Source of the DNA: Ahaetulla prasina
Taxonomy: Eukaryota > Chordata > Lepidosauria > Squamata > Colubridae
NCBI RefSeq assembly: GCF_028640845.1
Contig: NC_080540.1
Span: 96,956,061-97,020,060, forward strand
Direction of reading: 5' to 3'
DNA: 64,000 nt
The position numbers and the translations under genes were made by a program. Under the pieces are notes generated by a model that was given only the letters and a program-made list of their open reading frames with translations, ran no database searches and was not told where the DNA came from. Of this stretch, positions 45,918-57,487 are shown piece after piece. The stretch's first letter is position 1, and each line of letters opens with the position of its first letter.

Positions 45918-46585
45918 TTAAGAAGACTGAGAGTCTGGTGGACATTTTGGTCTTCCCAACATAGGATGAGACCCACTGGGTCTTCCAAAGGTGAATTTTG
46001 CTATCTCCTTCTCATTTGCATATTTCTTTCAAGCCTTTCCTACTGAAATCCCTCAACAGGATTTAAGAGTCACCTTTCTAACAACTAATAATGCTTTCTC
46101 TCTGTTTACCATCACCATGTCATTCAAGCCTCCTAACATTGGATATGCATGATCTGAAAAAAAACCTAGTAGGAAACCCTTTACTGCTAAAGTGATATAA
46201 GGGTGCTCATCATTGCATAGCCTCTTCGTATAATCCCTCATATTATCAAACAGATTATGACCACTGAGAGGAGAAAATGTTACTCATCCCCAAAGCGGGC
46301 AGTTTCACTAACCCTGCTGGAGAGATCCCAATCCGCTGCATGGAAGGCCAGTAATGACTAACATGGCAGATTTGTTAGTAAATATATTTGTTCTCATCCA
46401 TGAATGGTTAATCATTCAACCAGAGGACTAGTTGTAAAAACAGGATAGTATACACCTTTAAGAAACAAAAAGCTAGAAATACCATTATGCAATCCATAAA
46501 GAATAAGGTGGTATGAAACTGTATTTTTATATTAGTAGATTGAAAAATGCAAGATGGAAAGGAATCCGGAAACATTTGAATTAAG
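45918..46585. other. Intergenic sequence, nothing recognised
   Basis: No gene or known repeat is supported. Confidence 0.5.
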
Positions 46586-46587
46586 AA

Positions 46588-46667
46588 TTGTGAACCGCCC
46601 TGAGTCCTTCGGGAGATAGGGCGGTATACAAATTTGATTAAATAAATAAATAAATAAATAAATAAAA
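46588..46667 (+). mobile_element. CR1 family C tail fragment
   Basis: The hairpin ACCGCCCT...AGGGCGGT (about 46594-46625) and TATACAAATTTGATT, then an (AAAT)n tail. It is only about 80 bp, cut just upstream of the hairpin. Confidence 0.8.
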
Positions 46668-46723
46668 GAATATGTCAGTTTAGGTACATTTTGCATGGAG
46701 TATTTCCTGCTACATATATACAT

Positions 46724-46729
<6 letters not shown>

Positions 46730-46756
<27 letters not shown>
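46730..46756. repeat. (CA)n microsatellite
   Basis: About 13 CA units next to a TACATA-rich stretch. Confidence 0.9.
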
Positions 46757-47580
46757 TGTTAATGATCTACAATACATTCCAGTTTAAACAAAATATTTGG
46801 ATAGTGACAAATTTAAGTTGCAGAAAGGCAGATTCTGTGATTTATTAGCGAGATTTTAGTTAATAGGCTGTGACTAGATTAAATACCCATTAATGGGCAC
46901 TTTTTAATCCAAGGCTGCAACCTTATGGTCAGCAGAGCAACATTTTAAGGAACAAAGACTAGATTGGATTTCATCCTCCGAGAGTAGAAAGAGAACTCTG
47001 ATTCTGAAAGGGAAGAAAGGTAATGTCAGAAAACTCCTCTTGCCTGGCCTGCCGGCTGATGAGGTTTAATTTCTTAATGTCAGAAACTCCAACACAATGA
47101 ACCATGGGAAAGTTGTAAAAGATCTGAGGGTAGGTGGGGCAGAAATGAATGAAGGGTGTGCTGATATGAGTTGTAGATTGTATATGACCAATGCCATTTC
47201 AGGGACACTATTTAAACCCATTGCTGAGTTGGTCTAATAGGTTCTTTCTCAGAGATTTGATGTCAAAACTCTCTAAGATTTGGATTGCTTGGTAAATGAC
47301 TTTACAAAGGCTGGTAATCAGTATGAGTGTAATAGCCAGGTCAGATATGAAGGAATTCCATGCCAGATTAAAGTTCATTGTGGAATGAATGATGGAGATC
47401 TCAACTACTTCTAGATTTTAAATCTTCTGTTTAATGAAAGCTCCCAATGAAATAGTCAATAGATTAGTAAATAGATGCACTTTTTTATTTTATTTCTTTT
47501 ATACTATTTATTCTTCATGAAACAATATGAAATCTGGACAGTGCTGAATTTCAATCTAGCAGATTTAATTTTTAAAACAA
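46757..47580. other. Intergenic sequence, nothing recognised
   Basis: No gene or known repeat is supported. Confidence 0.5.
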
Positions 47581-47697
47581 TTTCCTTCTTTCCTTCCTTC
47601 CTTCCTTCCTTCCTTCCTTCCTTCCTTCCTTCCTTCCTTCCTTCCTTCCTTCCTTCCTTCCATCCATCCATCCTTCCTTCTTTCCTCCCTCCCTCCC

Positions 47698-47733
<36 letters not shown>

Positions 47734-47736
47734 TCG
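47581..47736. repeat. (TTCC)n(TTTC)n pyrimidine microsatellite
   Basis: About 155 bp of pure pyrimidine apart from ATCC units near 47660-47672: TTCC units first, then CCCT and TTTC units. Open frames across it are artefacts of the repeat. Confidence 0.95.
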
Positions 47737-49261
47737 CATAGAAAAAAATTGAACACATAATCTACTATAATTAACCGAACCTTTTGCAGATTCAGAGCAT
47801 CAATACGTTTTGGCCTTAACCTGCAGCCAAAGCATTGTAATGTTATTTGTAAACATGTCGATACAATGACATTTAGGTCTGCCTTGTTTTGCCCAGCGTC
47901 TGTCCTTTATTGATCCAACTGGAGGCACAGCAGATAGGTTACCATCCTCTGCTATATTTTTGCATTATTGCCAGAGATAAGAGAGCATTAGTCAGTACTA
48001 TTGCTGATATACATCTTTGGCCCATTAAAATGCAAATGTTCAGGTGTATGACTGATAAGAATCTTTGCCTCTTAAAGCAGTGAAACGCCTGGCTAATTAT
48101 AACTCTGAACTATTTTTCAGATAACCAAGCAATAAGTCATTATAAAAATGTGTCATGTAAGCCCTTTTATGTCTCTGTGTCCCTGACTGCTGGGCCAGAG
48201 ATAATCTAATAAGATTTTCCCCTCTGTACAGGGTTTCCGAATTAGTTCCAGAGTATTGTCTTTTCTTTTTAATAAAATTAAAAACCAAATAGCTCTAAGA
48301 AATCAACACCTTGTACAGGTCACTGAGGCCTGGGGGTACATCAGTATTAATTATTAAATAAGAAGTCAAATTATACCTAGTAATATAAAATAAGGGAAAA
48401 ATGCTCTTGCTGAGGATTGCTATATCACCTCACATTCTTTTTAAGGTCTTGAACCTATGATCATATGAAGCGGCTTCGGATTGAGTTATAATGTACAATG
48501 TCTGGTTATACCTGTAACATATCTGTCTGGTAACAAATGCTTGTCATAATTTTAGCATTCCCTTTATGGAAATTCACATTGATTGAGGTAGCTCATGAGC
48601 AACATACACTGAGAAGCACAGATGCAGACATTACTTGAGTTTAAAAATGTCTCCCAGGCTTGTTTTGGAGATATTGTGGTTCTCAGATACGTAACAGTGT
48701 CATCACAATCATCCTTACCATCAGTCTACCCCATTCTCTAGTCTATTTTTTTTTAAGTTAAGTTTGTTTCCACTGTAAAGGTGGTAATATACAATCTGAA
48801 TTTAATTTTAATTAAAGGACAAGATTTAAAATAGCCCTTTTATCATAGGTTTTCATACAGCTGGCCTTAGCTACTTCATATACTGGAGTTAGGCACGGTT
48901 TACTGTAAGTTTCCTTTATTTATTCCATTTAGTCAGGAAGTATTTACTCCTAAAAGCTGCTTTGGGAGACCTCTGGCCCACTTTCAGGCACATTTTGAGG
49001 TTGCCGGATTGTGGGAAGGAAATTATGTTTGGTAAAAGAAAGATCATTAGATACTATTTCATTGCTTGTTTCTACTGCCCTTGTCAAGAGCTTAAATAGA
49101 GACAAACAACAGGTAGGAATAAAAATGTCACAGTGAGGAGAAAAGGGGGAAAAACAACAAATTTTTTCCTACTGCTTGTGGAACCAGCCCATCCTGAACA
49201 TTAGTCCTCAGTGGGAATATTAAGAATTACTCATACATGAGACGTGAATGAGGGTTTTAAC
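47737..49261. other. Intergenic sequence, nothing recognised
   Basis: No gene or known repeat is supported. Confidence 0.5.
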
Positions 49262-49868
49262 AATATTTTATTTTTATTTTTTATTTATTTTTTATTGAAA
49301 AAGTTTTACAAAAAATTCCCCCCTTTCCCCCCTCCCCTGTCCTCCCCCCGACTTCCCGGAACAAACACAAGGTATAGTTAAAAATAAAACAAACATATGC
49401 TAAAAAAATTTCCCTCCCAACTCAATTATACTCCTACAATTCTCATCAATTCCTAACCTCCTCCAAAACAATCAGAAATAATACATCCTAATCATTCAAA
49501 GGCAGTCTGATAACTCTTAGTCTGATATCTACTTTGAATATAGTCAATCCATTTTTTCCATTCCTTTAAGTATCTTTCTTGCGCATTGTCTTTCAAAAAG
49601 GCTGAGATTTTTGCCATCTCAGCCAAATTGGCAACTTTCAATATCCATTCTTCTATTGTAGGTACTTCTTTGTCCTATCAGTAATCTTGCCACTGTTATT
49701 AGATTTAAAATCAATTTAGTCTCAATTACTGTACAGTCCATAATAATTCCCAGCAGAAAAAATTGCGGCAGGAATTTATTAAGGCTTTTTGGATAAAAAT
49801 TTGGTGGATTTTACAAAATGTTTTGAAAAAGAAGATAAAGTTCCTACCGCAATATTTTATTGTGGCAG
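49262..49868 (-). mobile_element. L1 3' fragment with 5' inversion
   Basis: From 49262 to about 49768 the minus strand is an L1 end: a T-rich tail, a C-rich 3' UTR and the ORF2 C-terminus (compare 37849-38800). From about 49783 to 49868 the same ORF2 region continues on the plus strand, reading KAFWIKIWWILQNVLKKKIK. The two pieces meet head to head and share a roughly 18-bp overlapping stretch. This is the expected product of twin-primed L1 integration. Confidence 0.8.
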
Positions 49869-51354
49869 CCATTTTGTGTTACAGTCTCCCCACTTCCAAG
49901 AGTGCCAGTTGGCTCTCACTTCAGCTTCATTCCAAAAAGCCATCAAAATATCAATTTTTGGTAGGATGTTTGAGATGTGACTATTATTGATATACAGCTG
50001 GCATATATGATTATGGCTTTATCTTTGCAATGTTATCCTATTTTGATTTGTCTGCTAGTAAACTGTCATGATTAGCATTATACACATAAATCCAGAACAA
50101 TATTACTTGAGATAGGTAAAAGAAGAAAGTTGTACTTCTGGTCAAGAGAAGGATTAAACTGGATCAAATCTAGCAATAATAAAATAGGAAAAACAATGAA
50201 CAAGGATAAGCTAGGGTATTTCAGTTCTGGAATTGTGCTCAGGAACTGCACTTTGGAGTTGCAAATTTGAATCAAAACCTCCCTCTTATAGCTCAGGCTG
50301 ATGCACTGAATATAGCAAGATGGTTAGATACATTTTTCGGTGTTAACTTTTTGCAACAGTTAGTGATTTATTTCACAAATTTAAATGCTATCTTAACTAT
50401 ACACTCTGGCTGACTTATGTATTTCAGTCAAATGTGCTGATTGTCTAAGAATTTGCAGTGAAATGATTCTGATGAACGTTGAAAAAGATTAGGTCTAGTC
50501 TAAATGTTTGGAAATTTCAACTTAGACCATACCTTAGGTTCTCTATCTGGCCCTCCTAAGACATTAATGTATGTTGATACCAGGAACAGTTTAATTACCC
50601 TTCAGCTATTGTTAACCCCACAGATGGCAGACTCAATATGTGTAATGTACCAACAGACCTGAATCTATCTTATCAAGTTAAACTTTTAAGTAAATCTGTT
50701 GAGACGTAAAGATTGGGCATCGTACATCATTTCTCATCAGGTTTTACAAACATAGACAATATGTCACAAATAGGACTGTAACAGTCCTAAGGAGGGTGAA
50801 AAATGACAGTGTTAACATGCATGCAGAAATGTATGCTAATGTCATCTGTTTGGATAATAACAACTTTTTTAAACAAAACAATCTTGTGCATGACACAGCA
50901 AACAATTGAAGATAACACAATGACTACTTCCTTCTCAAATGGAAAAGTAATTTTAGCTTGAAAAAAAATATAGCAAAGAAGGCAAATAAAAGTGCTTTTT
51001 CTGTGTAGTTTTCCTTTTCTTTAAAGAGGAAGGGTAGTTTTAAATTCAGAGTTGTTTTCTTTTTCAGTAGCTGTATGTCAAAATTGGAAAAACAAAGCAC
51101 ATTTATTTTCTAGGCAAACAAGAACGCTTCAGAATAACATGTAAAGAGAAACACATGAAATATTGAACATATAATTGTTGATCATTGGATCAGTTTTCTT
51201 TGGGAGTGGGATATTTTTTCAAACCCCATTCAGTGTTTCTGATAGACTTATATATGCTAAGGTCTAGGATATAACACCCTGCAATGCTTGTGTACATTAC
51301 AGTTTCCAGACCGATTTCAAAAACTCAGGAATGAGAATGCTAGGAAGGGACTTA
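49869..51354. other. Intergenic sequence, nothing recognised
   Basis: No gene or known repeat is supported. Confidence 0.5.
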
Positions 51355-51603
51355 TAATAATAATAACAGAGTTGGAAGGGACCTTGGAGGACTTCTAGTC
51401 CAACCCCCTGCCCAGGCAGGAGACCCTACACCGTTTCAGACAAATGGTTCTCCAACATTTTCTTAAAAAATTCCAGTGTTGGAGCATTCACAACTTCTGC
51501 AGGCAAGTTGTTCCACTTATTAATTGTTCTTCCACATTTCCTTTTTGCAGCAGCCTTTAAACATGCTATATGTTCAAGGATTCTGGGTCCTTGCCAAAAT
51601 GGT
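51355..51603 (-). mobile_element. CR1 family B 3' end, ATT-type tail
   Basis: In reverse it ends CCAACTCTGTTATTATTATT, with GGACTAGAAGTCCTCCAAGG upstream. The minus frame near 51429-51540 gives TINKWNNLPAEVVNAPTLEF, the CR1 C-terminal motif. 5'-truncated. Confidence 0.75.
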
Positions 51604-51679
51604 GGGCTGTGAGAGAAGGTAGAAGAAGAAGCAAGTACCGATGAAAAACAATTTTGCTGAAGGAAAGACTGGATATAAT

Positions 51680-51880
51680 CAGAGGTGGGCTGCTGCCAGT
51701 TTGGACTAGTTCGGGTGAACTGGTAGTTGTGACCCGCAGGTGGGCACGCCCACCTGCCCAGGCAATATCCTGTCCTATATTGCCATGTTTCTGAAGCTGC
51801 GCGCATGCTTGGAAGGCTGCATGCTCACATTTTCGGTGCTGGACGAACTGGTTGTTACAACTGGCAGCAGCCCACCACTG
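51680..51880. mobile_element. hAT-like MITE, family E, 201-bp type, copy 7
   Basis: Opens CAGAGGTGGGCTGCTGCCAG and closes CTGGCAGCAGCCCACCACTG, a terminal inverted repeat of about 20 bp. Flanks are gatataat (51672-51679) and gataaaat (51881-51888), an 8-bp duplication with one change. It has the same length as copy 6. Confidence 0.85.
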
Positions 51881-52027
51881 GATAAAATCCAAATAGGAGG
51901 AGTTTTAATATTCTGGCAATAGAAAAATTGGGCTTCTGTGTTTATCCTTATCAACATATCTAAATTTCAAGAACTAATTCTGTCAAATCAACCTACAGAT
52001 TGCCTATAAAGAAGTTAACATTCCCAG

Positions 52028-52029
<2 letters not shown>

Positions 52030-52112
<83 letters not shown>

Positions 52113-52140
52113 TATTATTATTATTATTATTATTATTAAT
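52030..52140. repeat. (AAT)n(ATT)n inverted microsatellite
   Basis: About 27 AAT units (to 52110) run directly into about 9 ATT units (52111-52140). The second part is the tail of the CR1 next to it. Confidence 0.95.
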
Positions 52141-54266
52141 TTGATTTTTATACCGCCCTTCTCCCGAAGGACTCAGGGCGGTGTACAGGCAAAAATAAAA
52201 CAGATAATATAATATACAATTTAAAAAGCAGATTAAAAAACTTATTTTAAAATTAGCCTGATAGATTAAAATATACTAGACTAAAAAACCCCATTTAAAA
52301 TTAATTAATAAAAATTTAAAATTTAAAATTAATAAAATTTAATTCAAGCCAGCCCCGCGCGAATGAAAAGATGTGTCTTCAGTTCGCGATGAAAAGTCCG
52401 AAGGTCAGGTATTTGGCGTAAACCCGGGGGAAGCTCGTTCCAGAGTGTGGGAGCCCCCCACAGAGAAGGCCCTTCCCCTGGGGGCCGCCAGCCGACATTG
52501 TTTGGCGGACGGCACCCTGAGAAGTCCCTCTCTGTGAGAGCGTACGGGTCGGTGGGAGGCATGTGGTAACAGCAGGCGGTCCCGTAAGTACCCAGGCCCT
52601 AAGCCATGGAGCGCTTTAAAGGTCATAACCAACACTTTAAAGTGCACTCGAAAGGCCACAGGTAGCCAGTGCAGTCTGCGCAGGAGCGGTGTTATGTGGG
52701 AGCTACGCGTAGCTCCCTCTATCACCCGCGCAGCTGCATTCTGGACTAGCTGAAGCCTCCGAGTGCACTTCAAGGGGAGCCCCATGTAGAGAGCATTACA
52801 ATAATCCAAGCGAGAGGTAACGAGCGCATGAGTGACTGTGCACAAGGCATCTCGATCAAGAAAGGGGCGCAACTGCCGAACCAGGCGAACCTGGTGGAAG
52901 GCCCTCCTGGAGACGGCCGTCAAATGATCTTCAAACGACAGCCGATCATCCAGGAGGACACCTAAGTTGCGCACCCTATCCTTTGGGGCCAGTAACTCGC
53001 CTCCAACAGTCAGCCGCGGCTGCAGCTGACTGAATCGGGATGCCGGCATCCACAGCCACTCCGTCTTGGAGGGATTAAGCTTGAGCCTGTTTCTCCCCAT
53101 CCAGACCCGTACGGCTTCCAAACACCGGGACAGCACTTCAACAACTTCATTGGGGTGGCCCGGGGTGGAAAAGTACAGCTGAGTGTCATCAGCGTACTGC
53201 TGGTATCTCACCCCGAAGCCACTGATGATCTCACCCAACGGCTTCATGTAGATGTTGAACAGCAGGGGCGAGAGAATCGACCCCTGCGGTACCCCACAAG
53301 TGAGGCACCTCGCGGTCGACCTCTGCCCCCCTGTCAACACCGTCTGCGACCGGTCAGAGAGATAGGAGAAGAACCACCGGTACACGGTGCCTCCCACTCC
53401 CAATCCCCCCAACCGGCGCAGCAAGATACCATGGTCGATGGTATCAAAAGCCGCTGAGAGGTCTAATAGGACCAGGGCAGAGGAGTACCCTCTGTCCCTG
53501 GCCCTCCAGAGATCATCCACCAATGCGACCAAAGCTGTCTCCGTGCTGTATCCGGGTCGGAAGCCGGACTGGAACGGGTCTAGATAGACATCTTCATCCA
53601 GGTATTGGGGTAGCTGTCGCACCACAGCACTCTCTACAACCTTCGCCACCAAGCGAAGGTTGGAGACTGGACGATAATTACCCAAAATAGCTGGGTCCAG
53701 GGAGGGCTTCTTGAGGAGGGGTCTCACCACCGCCTCTTTCAAGGCGGCAGGGAAAACCCCTTCCAACAGAGAAGCATTGATAATCCTCTGGAGCCAGCCT
53801 CGTGTCACCTCCTGAGTGGCCAGTACCATCCAGGAAGGGCACGGGTCCAGTAAACATGTCGTGGCGTGAAGCCTCCCCAACAACCTGTCCACATCCTCGG
53901 GAGCCACAGGGTCAAACTCATCCCAAACAGACTCGACAAGACATGCCTCCTCTCCCTCGCTTGGATCATCCCAATTTCGGTCCAGACCGTCCCGGAGCTG
54001 AGTGATTTTATCGTATAGATAACCACTAAACTCCTCGGCTCGTCCCTGCAAAGGGTCATCCCGCACCTCCTGGTGAAGGAGGGAGCGGGTCACCCGAAAC
54101 AGGGCGGCCGGGCGGTTATCTGCTGACGCAATGAGGGTGGAGGCGTAGGAGCGCCTCGCCTCCCTCATTGCCACTAGGTAGGTCCTAGAATAGGACCTAA
54201 CTAGTGTCCGATCAGCTTCGGAACGACTGGACCTCCAGGTGCTCTCTAGGCGTCTTCTCCGGCGAA
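52111..54266 (-). mobile_element. CR1 family C LINE, 5'-truncated, best-preserved RT
   Basis: Minus-strand copy, about 2.15 kb. It has an (AAT)n tail, the terminal hairpin (about 52151-52182) and a nearly intact ORF2 from just upstream of RT to close to the C-terminus. It is cut at about 54266, next to an inverted-repeat MITE. Confidence 0.85.
52344..54266 (-). pseudogene. CR1 ORF2, RT domain open, one late frameshift
   Basis: One open frame runs from above the CR1 start down to 52405. It includes NYRPVSNLRLVAKVVESAVV, YLDPFQSGFRPGYSTETALV, LLDLSAAFDTIDHG, GVPQGSILSPLLFNIYMK and QYADDTQLYFSTPG (catalytic YADD near 53185-53200). Near 52450 a run of C (G in the coding sense) shifts the frame; the true end (TLWNELPPGLRQIPDLRTF...LFIRAGLA) lies in the frame closing at 52344. 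The endonuclease is missing. Upstream residues before 54266 are MITE sequence read through, not CR1. Confidence 0.85.
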
Positions 54267-54269
54267 TCT

Positions 54270-54402
54270 CCTGTTTTCCCCAAAATAAGACATCCCTTGA
54301 TAATAAGCAAATCGGGCTTTCGAGTGCATGGCAATAAGGCCAAGCACTTATTTCAGGGTTCAAAAAAATATAAGACAGGGTCTTATTTTCGGGGAAACAC
54401 GG
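54270..54402. mobile_element. Small inverted-repeat MITE (TTTCCCCGAAAATAAGAC type)
   Basis: The left end GTTTTCCCCAAAATAAGACA mirrors the right end GTCTTATTTTCGGGGAAACAC. The left terminus appears a few bases short where it meets the CR1. The superfamily is not assigned, and a TA target duplication cannot be confirmed. Confidence 0.65.
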
Positions 54403-56216
54403 AAATTTTGCCATAATTTTGTTCTTCATTGAATCTTTCAGGGTTTGATGTCTAGAATAATGTCTTACTTTTTTTTAGATAGACATTTTCTAAAATAAAT
54501 TGATCTTTATTTCCCCCAAATGCATATAGTCAGATTTACAGAAGTTCCATGTTTTAGATTTGCCAAATATGATTAACTGGCATTGTGATGGTATCTAATT
54601 TGATTGCCTGCTTATGATAAATATCAGCAAATAGCTGGTAGTTTCTCCCAAATTCAGTGGTTATATTATTCATCAATGTTTTTTATCAATGTTATGTTCT
54701 AATGGCTAGTGGATGCTGCAAAAATGCCATTTGCAAGCACCTATAAATATGTTCATTAAAAAAGTAGATAAACTTGAATATTATTATTTAACCTAACCCA
54801 CTTAGTATATGTATTATGTATACGTATATGGTTATCCCTATATCAAATTGTCACCAAGTTTGAAATTCTGCTATTTATTATATGAACATTCTATTATCTA
54901 TAAAATAAACACGATACAACTCCAGTTCATGGAACTTGCTATGTATACGGTGCTGGACCACCTCCTGGATCACTCCAAATTTAGTGAAGTTTGCTTCAGA
55001 TCTGTCCAAACATTATCTCTGGTGAAATCATACATTCACTTTCATGTTGGGCATTTAATGTTCCTAGTCACTTACTTTTTTAAAAAAAGAGAGAGAGACG
55101 AAGCCTTGCAGAAAGTCTGTATGAGAATTTACAGTGGAACAATATTGATTCTGCCAACAGATTAAATTCAGCATAGAATATAGAAGCAGTTTTACCATTA
55201 AGAGAAATAAAACTATGAAAACTGTCAATCCTGTCATCAGGATACTGACCTCTCTTCAGTGTTCTTCAGTGAGAATGTCGGTACCTACCTCCTTAGAAAA
55301 TCTTAATCTGATAGGGCTGGGTCTGTCAAGTATTCCCAATACCAATTGGCCATACTATTCACCATTCTGATGACATTAATAATAAGATCTGCTACTTTGT
55401 TGATCCTTGCCACCTGCTTTTTAGAATAGGTGGGAATCCAGCAATCTCACCTGTTTCTTCCTCTTTGTTCTCATTCTCTTATTTGCTATTGCTTTACCTG
55501 GTGGAAAGTAGAAGGGTGCAGACTTGCTTCATCTGGTTCTTCTTTCCCTCATCTTCAATTTTAGAATATGCCGTGTGAGAATTAAAGCTCCCCTGTTCAA
55601 TTACAGTGATAGCACCATTCTTTTTAAGGTGGGAGAGAATCAATTTTATTATTCATTTAGCTGCTTTGGACAGGGAGTGAGAGCTATGGTGAACAGGCAG
55701 GCCAATCACAGATTTATTAGGTATACTGAATCTGCCGGAGTGGGAATTGGAGATAAAAGAAATCCAAAATTTACAAATGGGAACTGGCAGAAAACTTGGG
55801 AGAACAGCAATTGTGACAGAATCCCTCTTATGCTCCTGAGTATGTCTAGATGGTCTTTCTTCACAGTTAAGGGTTTTTTGGGGTGGAGGGGGGTGGAGAA
55901 GAGTTCCTTGTACTTTTCACTTGGATATTTTCATCCCCATCTGTGATGGTATGTGGGAATGACCCTGGATTTCAGGAGGAAGATCTGCACACTGAGCAAT
56001 GTTCAGATAAGTGACAGTTCAGTCCACAGGTGGAAGAAAAAGCATGGAGAGCATTTCAAAAGGGGCCTTCCCTAGTTTTGCAGAAACAAGGAAGGGAGGG
56101 GAGAGGCTTACACGATTCCATTTAAAGTAACCTTACAATAAATGTACTGCTGAGGCCCTTGGTTGTGCTTCTTGTATGGACTACCTTGAAGGGCTAATAC
56201 TACCATTCACACCATT
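54403..56216. other. Intergenic sequence, nothing recognised
   Basis: No gene or known repeat is supported. Confidence 0.5.
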
Positions 56217-56908
56217 AATAGTTCCTTTAGGTTTTGAGGAGAACTGGAAGCATTGCAGTGAGACAGGCTGGAAAATAGCAGGGTCCGATGAGCTTTGTGA
56301 AAATCCAGCCAGACAAACCACTGTTGGGGGGGGGGCTTTGAACTGAATCCATCTTGTAGGGACAGTGAAGGAGAGGCATTTTGGATGACCAAGAGGAACA
56401 GGCAAGTTCCTCGGAGGTCAGAGGAAACTCTTCAATCTGCCAGCAGCGGTCATTACAACCGTCATGAAGCTGGGGCAACTAGAATAAGCTTTGTGTAGGT
56501 GCAGTGTTTTGGATGGATTATTGGTACCGGGTGAATGATTGGCCAACTCACAGGTAAAAAAGAAGTATTTTTAAAAAAATTTATAAAGACGTCCTGGCAA
56601 GAAAATAACAGCTAATTGGCATTGGGGAATGTTAATGAAGGGAAAAGAACAAAATGGAAGTTAAAGCACTAAAGCCCAGAATGGACTTTGGATTGGAAAT
56701 TGGATCTGGAGATATTAAATTTTTTATAAGAAAAAGAAACAAAAAAAAATAGTTTCTGATCAAGATTGGACATAATCTTAAAAGTTTTGAACTTTGAAGG
56801 AAGAACAAAGAAAAATTCAAAATAGAAAAGCCTTGTAAAGGAAATTTTTCAATTGGATTTGAAATTGGATTTTAAACTGGAATTTGGGATATATAAAATT
56901 ACGAGAGA

Positions 56909-57487
56909 CTTCCGGTGGCGCCACCTTCTTCGCTGAGTTCCTAATTAAGGGGTTCCGTACTGAACATCGTAAAAGCCAGGAAAAAGCCGGCTTTAATCTC
57001 TCTCCCTGGATGAAAGGGTGAGATAAGAGCTGCGGGGGAGTGGTAGACCTCCCCAGGGGCTTTGTTTTTTATTAAGCAGAGCCCTGAGGGTCGAGTCCCA
57101 TAAATAACCCTGCCAAGCTCTGACCTTCAGTGCGCACCTGCAAAAGCAGGAAAAGAAGAAAGTGTCCATCTCTGCTAATTGTCTTATCTTTATGGATTTC
57201 TATAAGCAGACTGAATAAGCACGAGTGAACAACTACTGGATTGCAAGTATTTTTGATTTCCTGACTACTACCCTTTTAAAAAGAGAAACTTTTTTTTCTT
57301 TGTTTTAACTGACTGTTTAAGATGGCGCCTGAAAGGAAATGAAAGTGAAGAATGGAATTGTAAACAGGCTGTGTAACTAAGAAGCTAAGAAACGTTATTT
57401 GTGGATTTTAATGAAGTGAGCTCTCCTATACTTAAAGGGGAAAAGAGAAGTTTCTAGACTTATATTTTGTGAATTTTAAAAACTGAA
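56909..57487 (+). promoter_or_regulatory. L1 5' UTR (putative internal promoter)
   Basis: Begins ACTTCCGGTGGCGCCACCTT, matching the 5' end of the L1 at 37849-40744 in its first bases, and runs to the ORF1 ATG at 57488. It is richer in G and C than its surroundings near the start. L1 5' UTRs carry RNA polymerase II promoters; activity here is inference. Confidence 0.6.

Noticed and set aside
55524..55946. 140-codon plus-strand frame
   Set aside because: No domain, no homology that I recognise, and no splice or codon pattern to support an exon.
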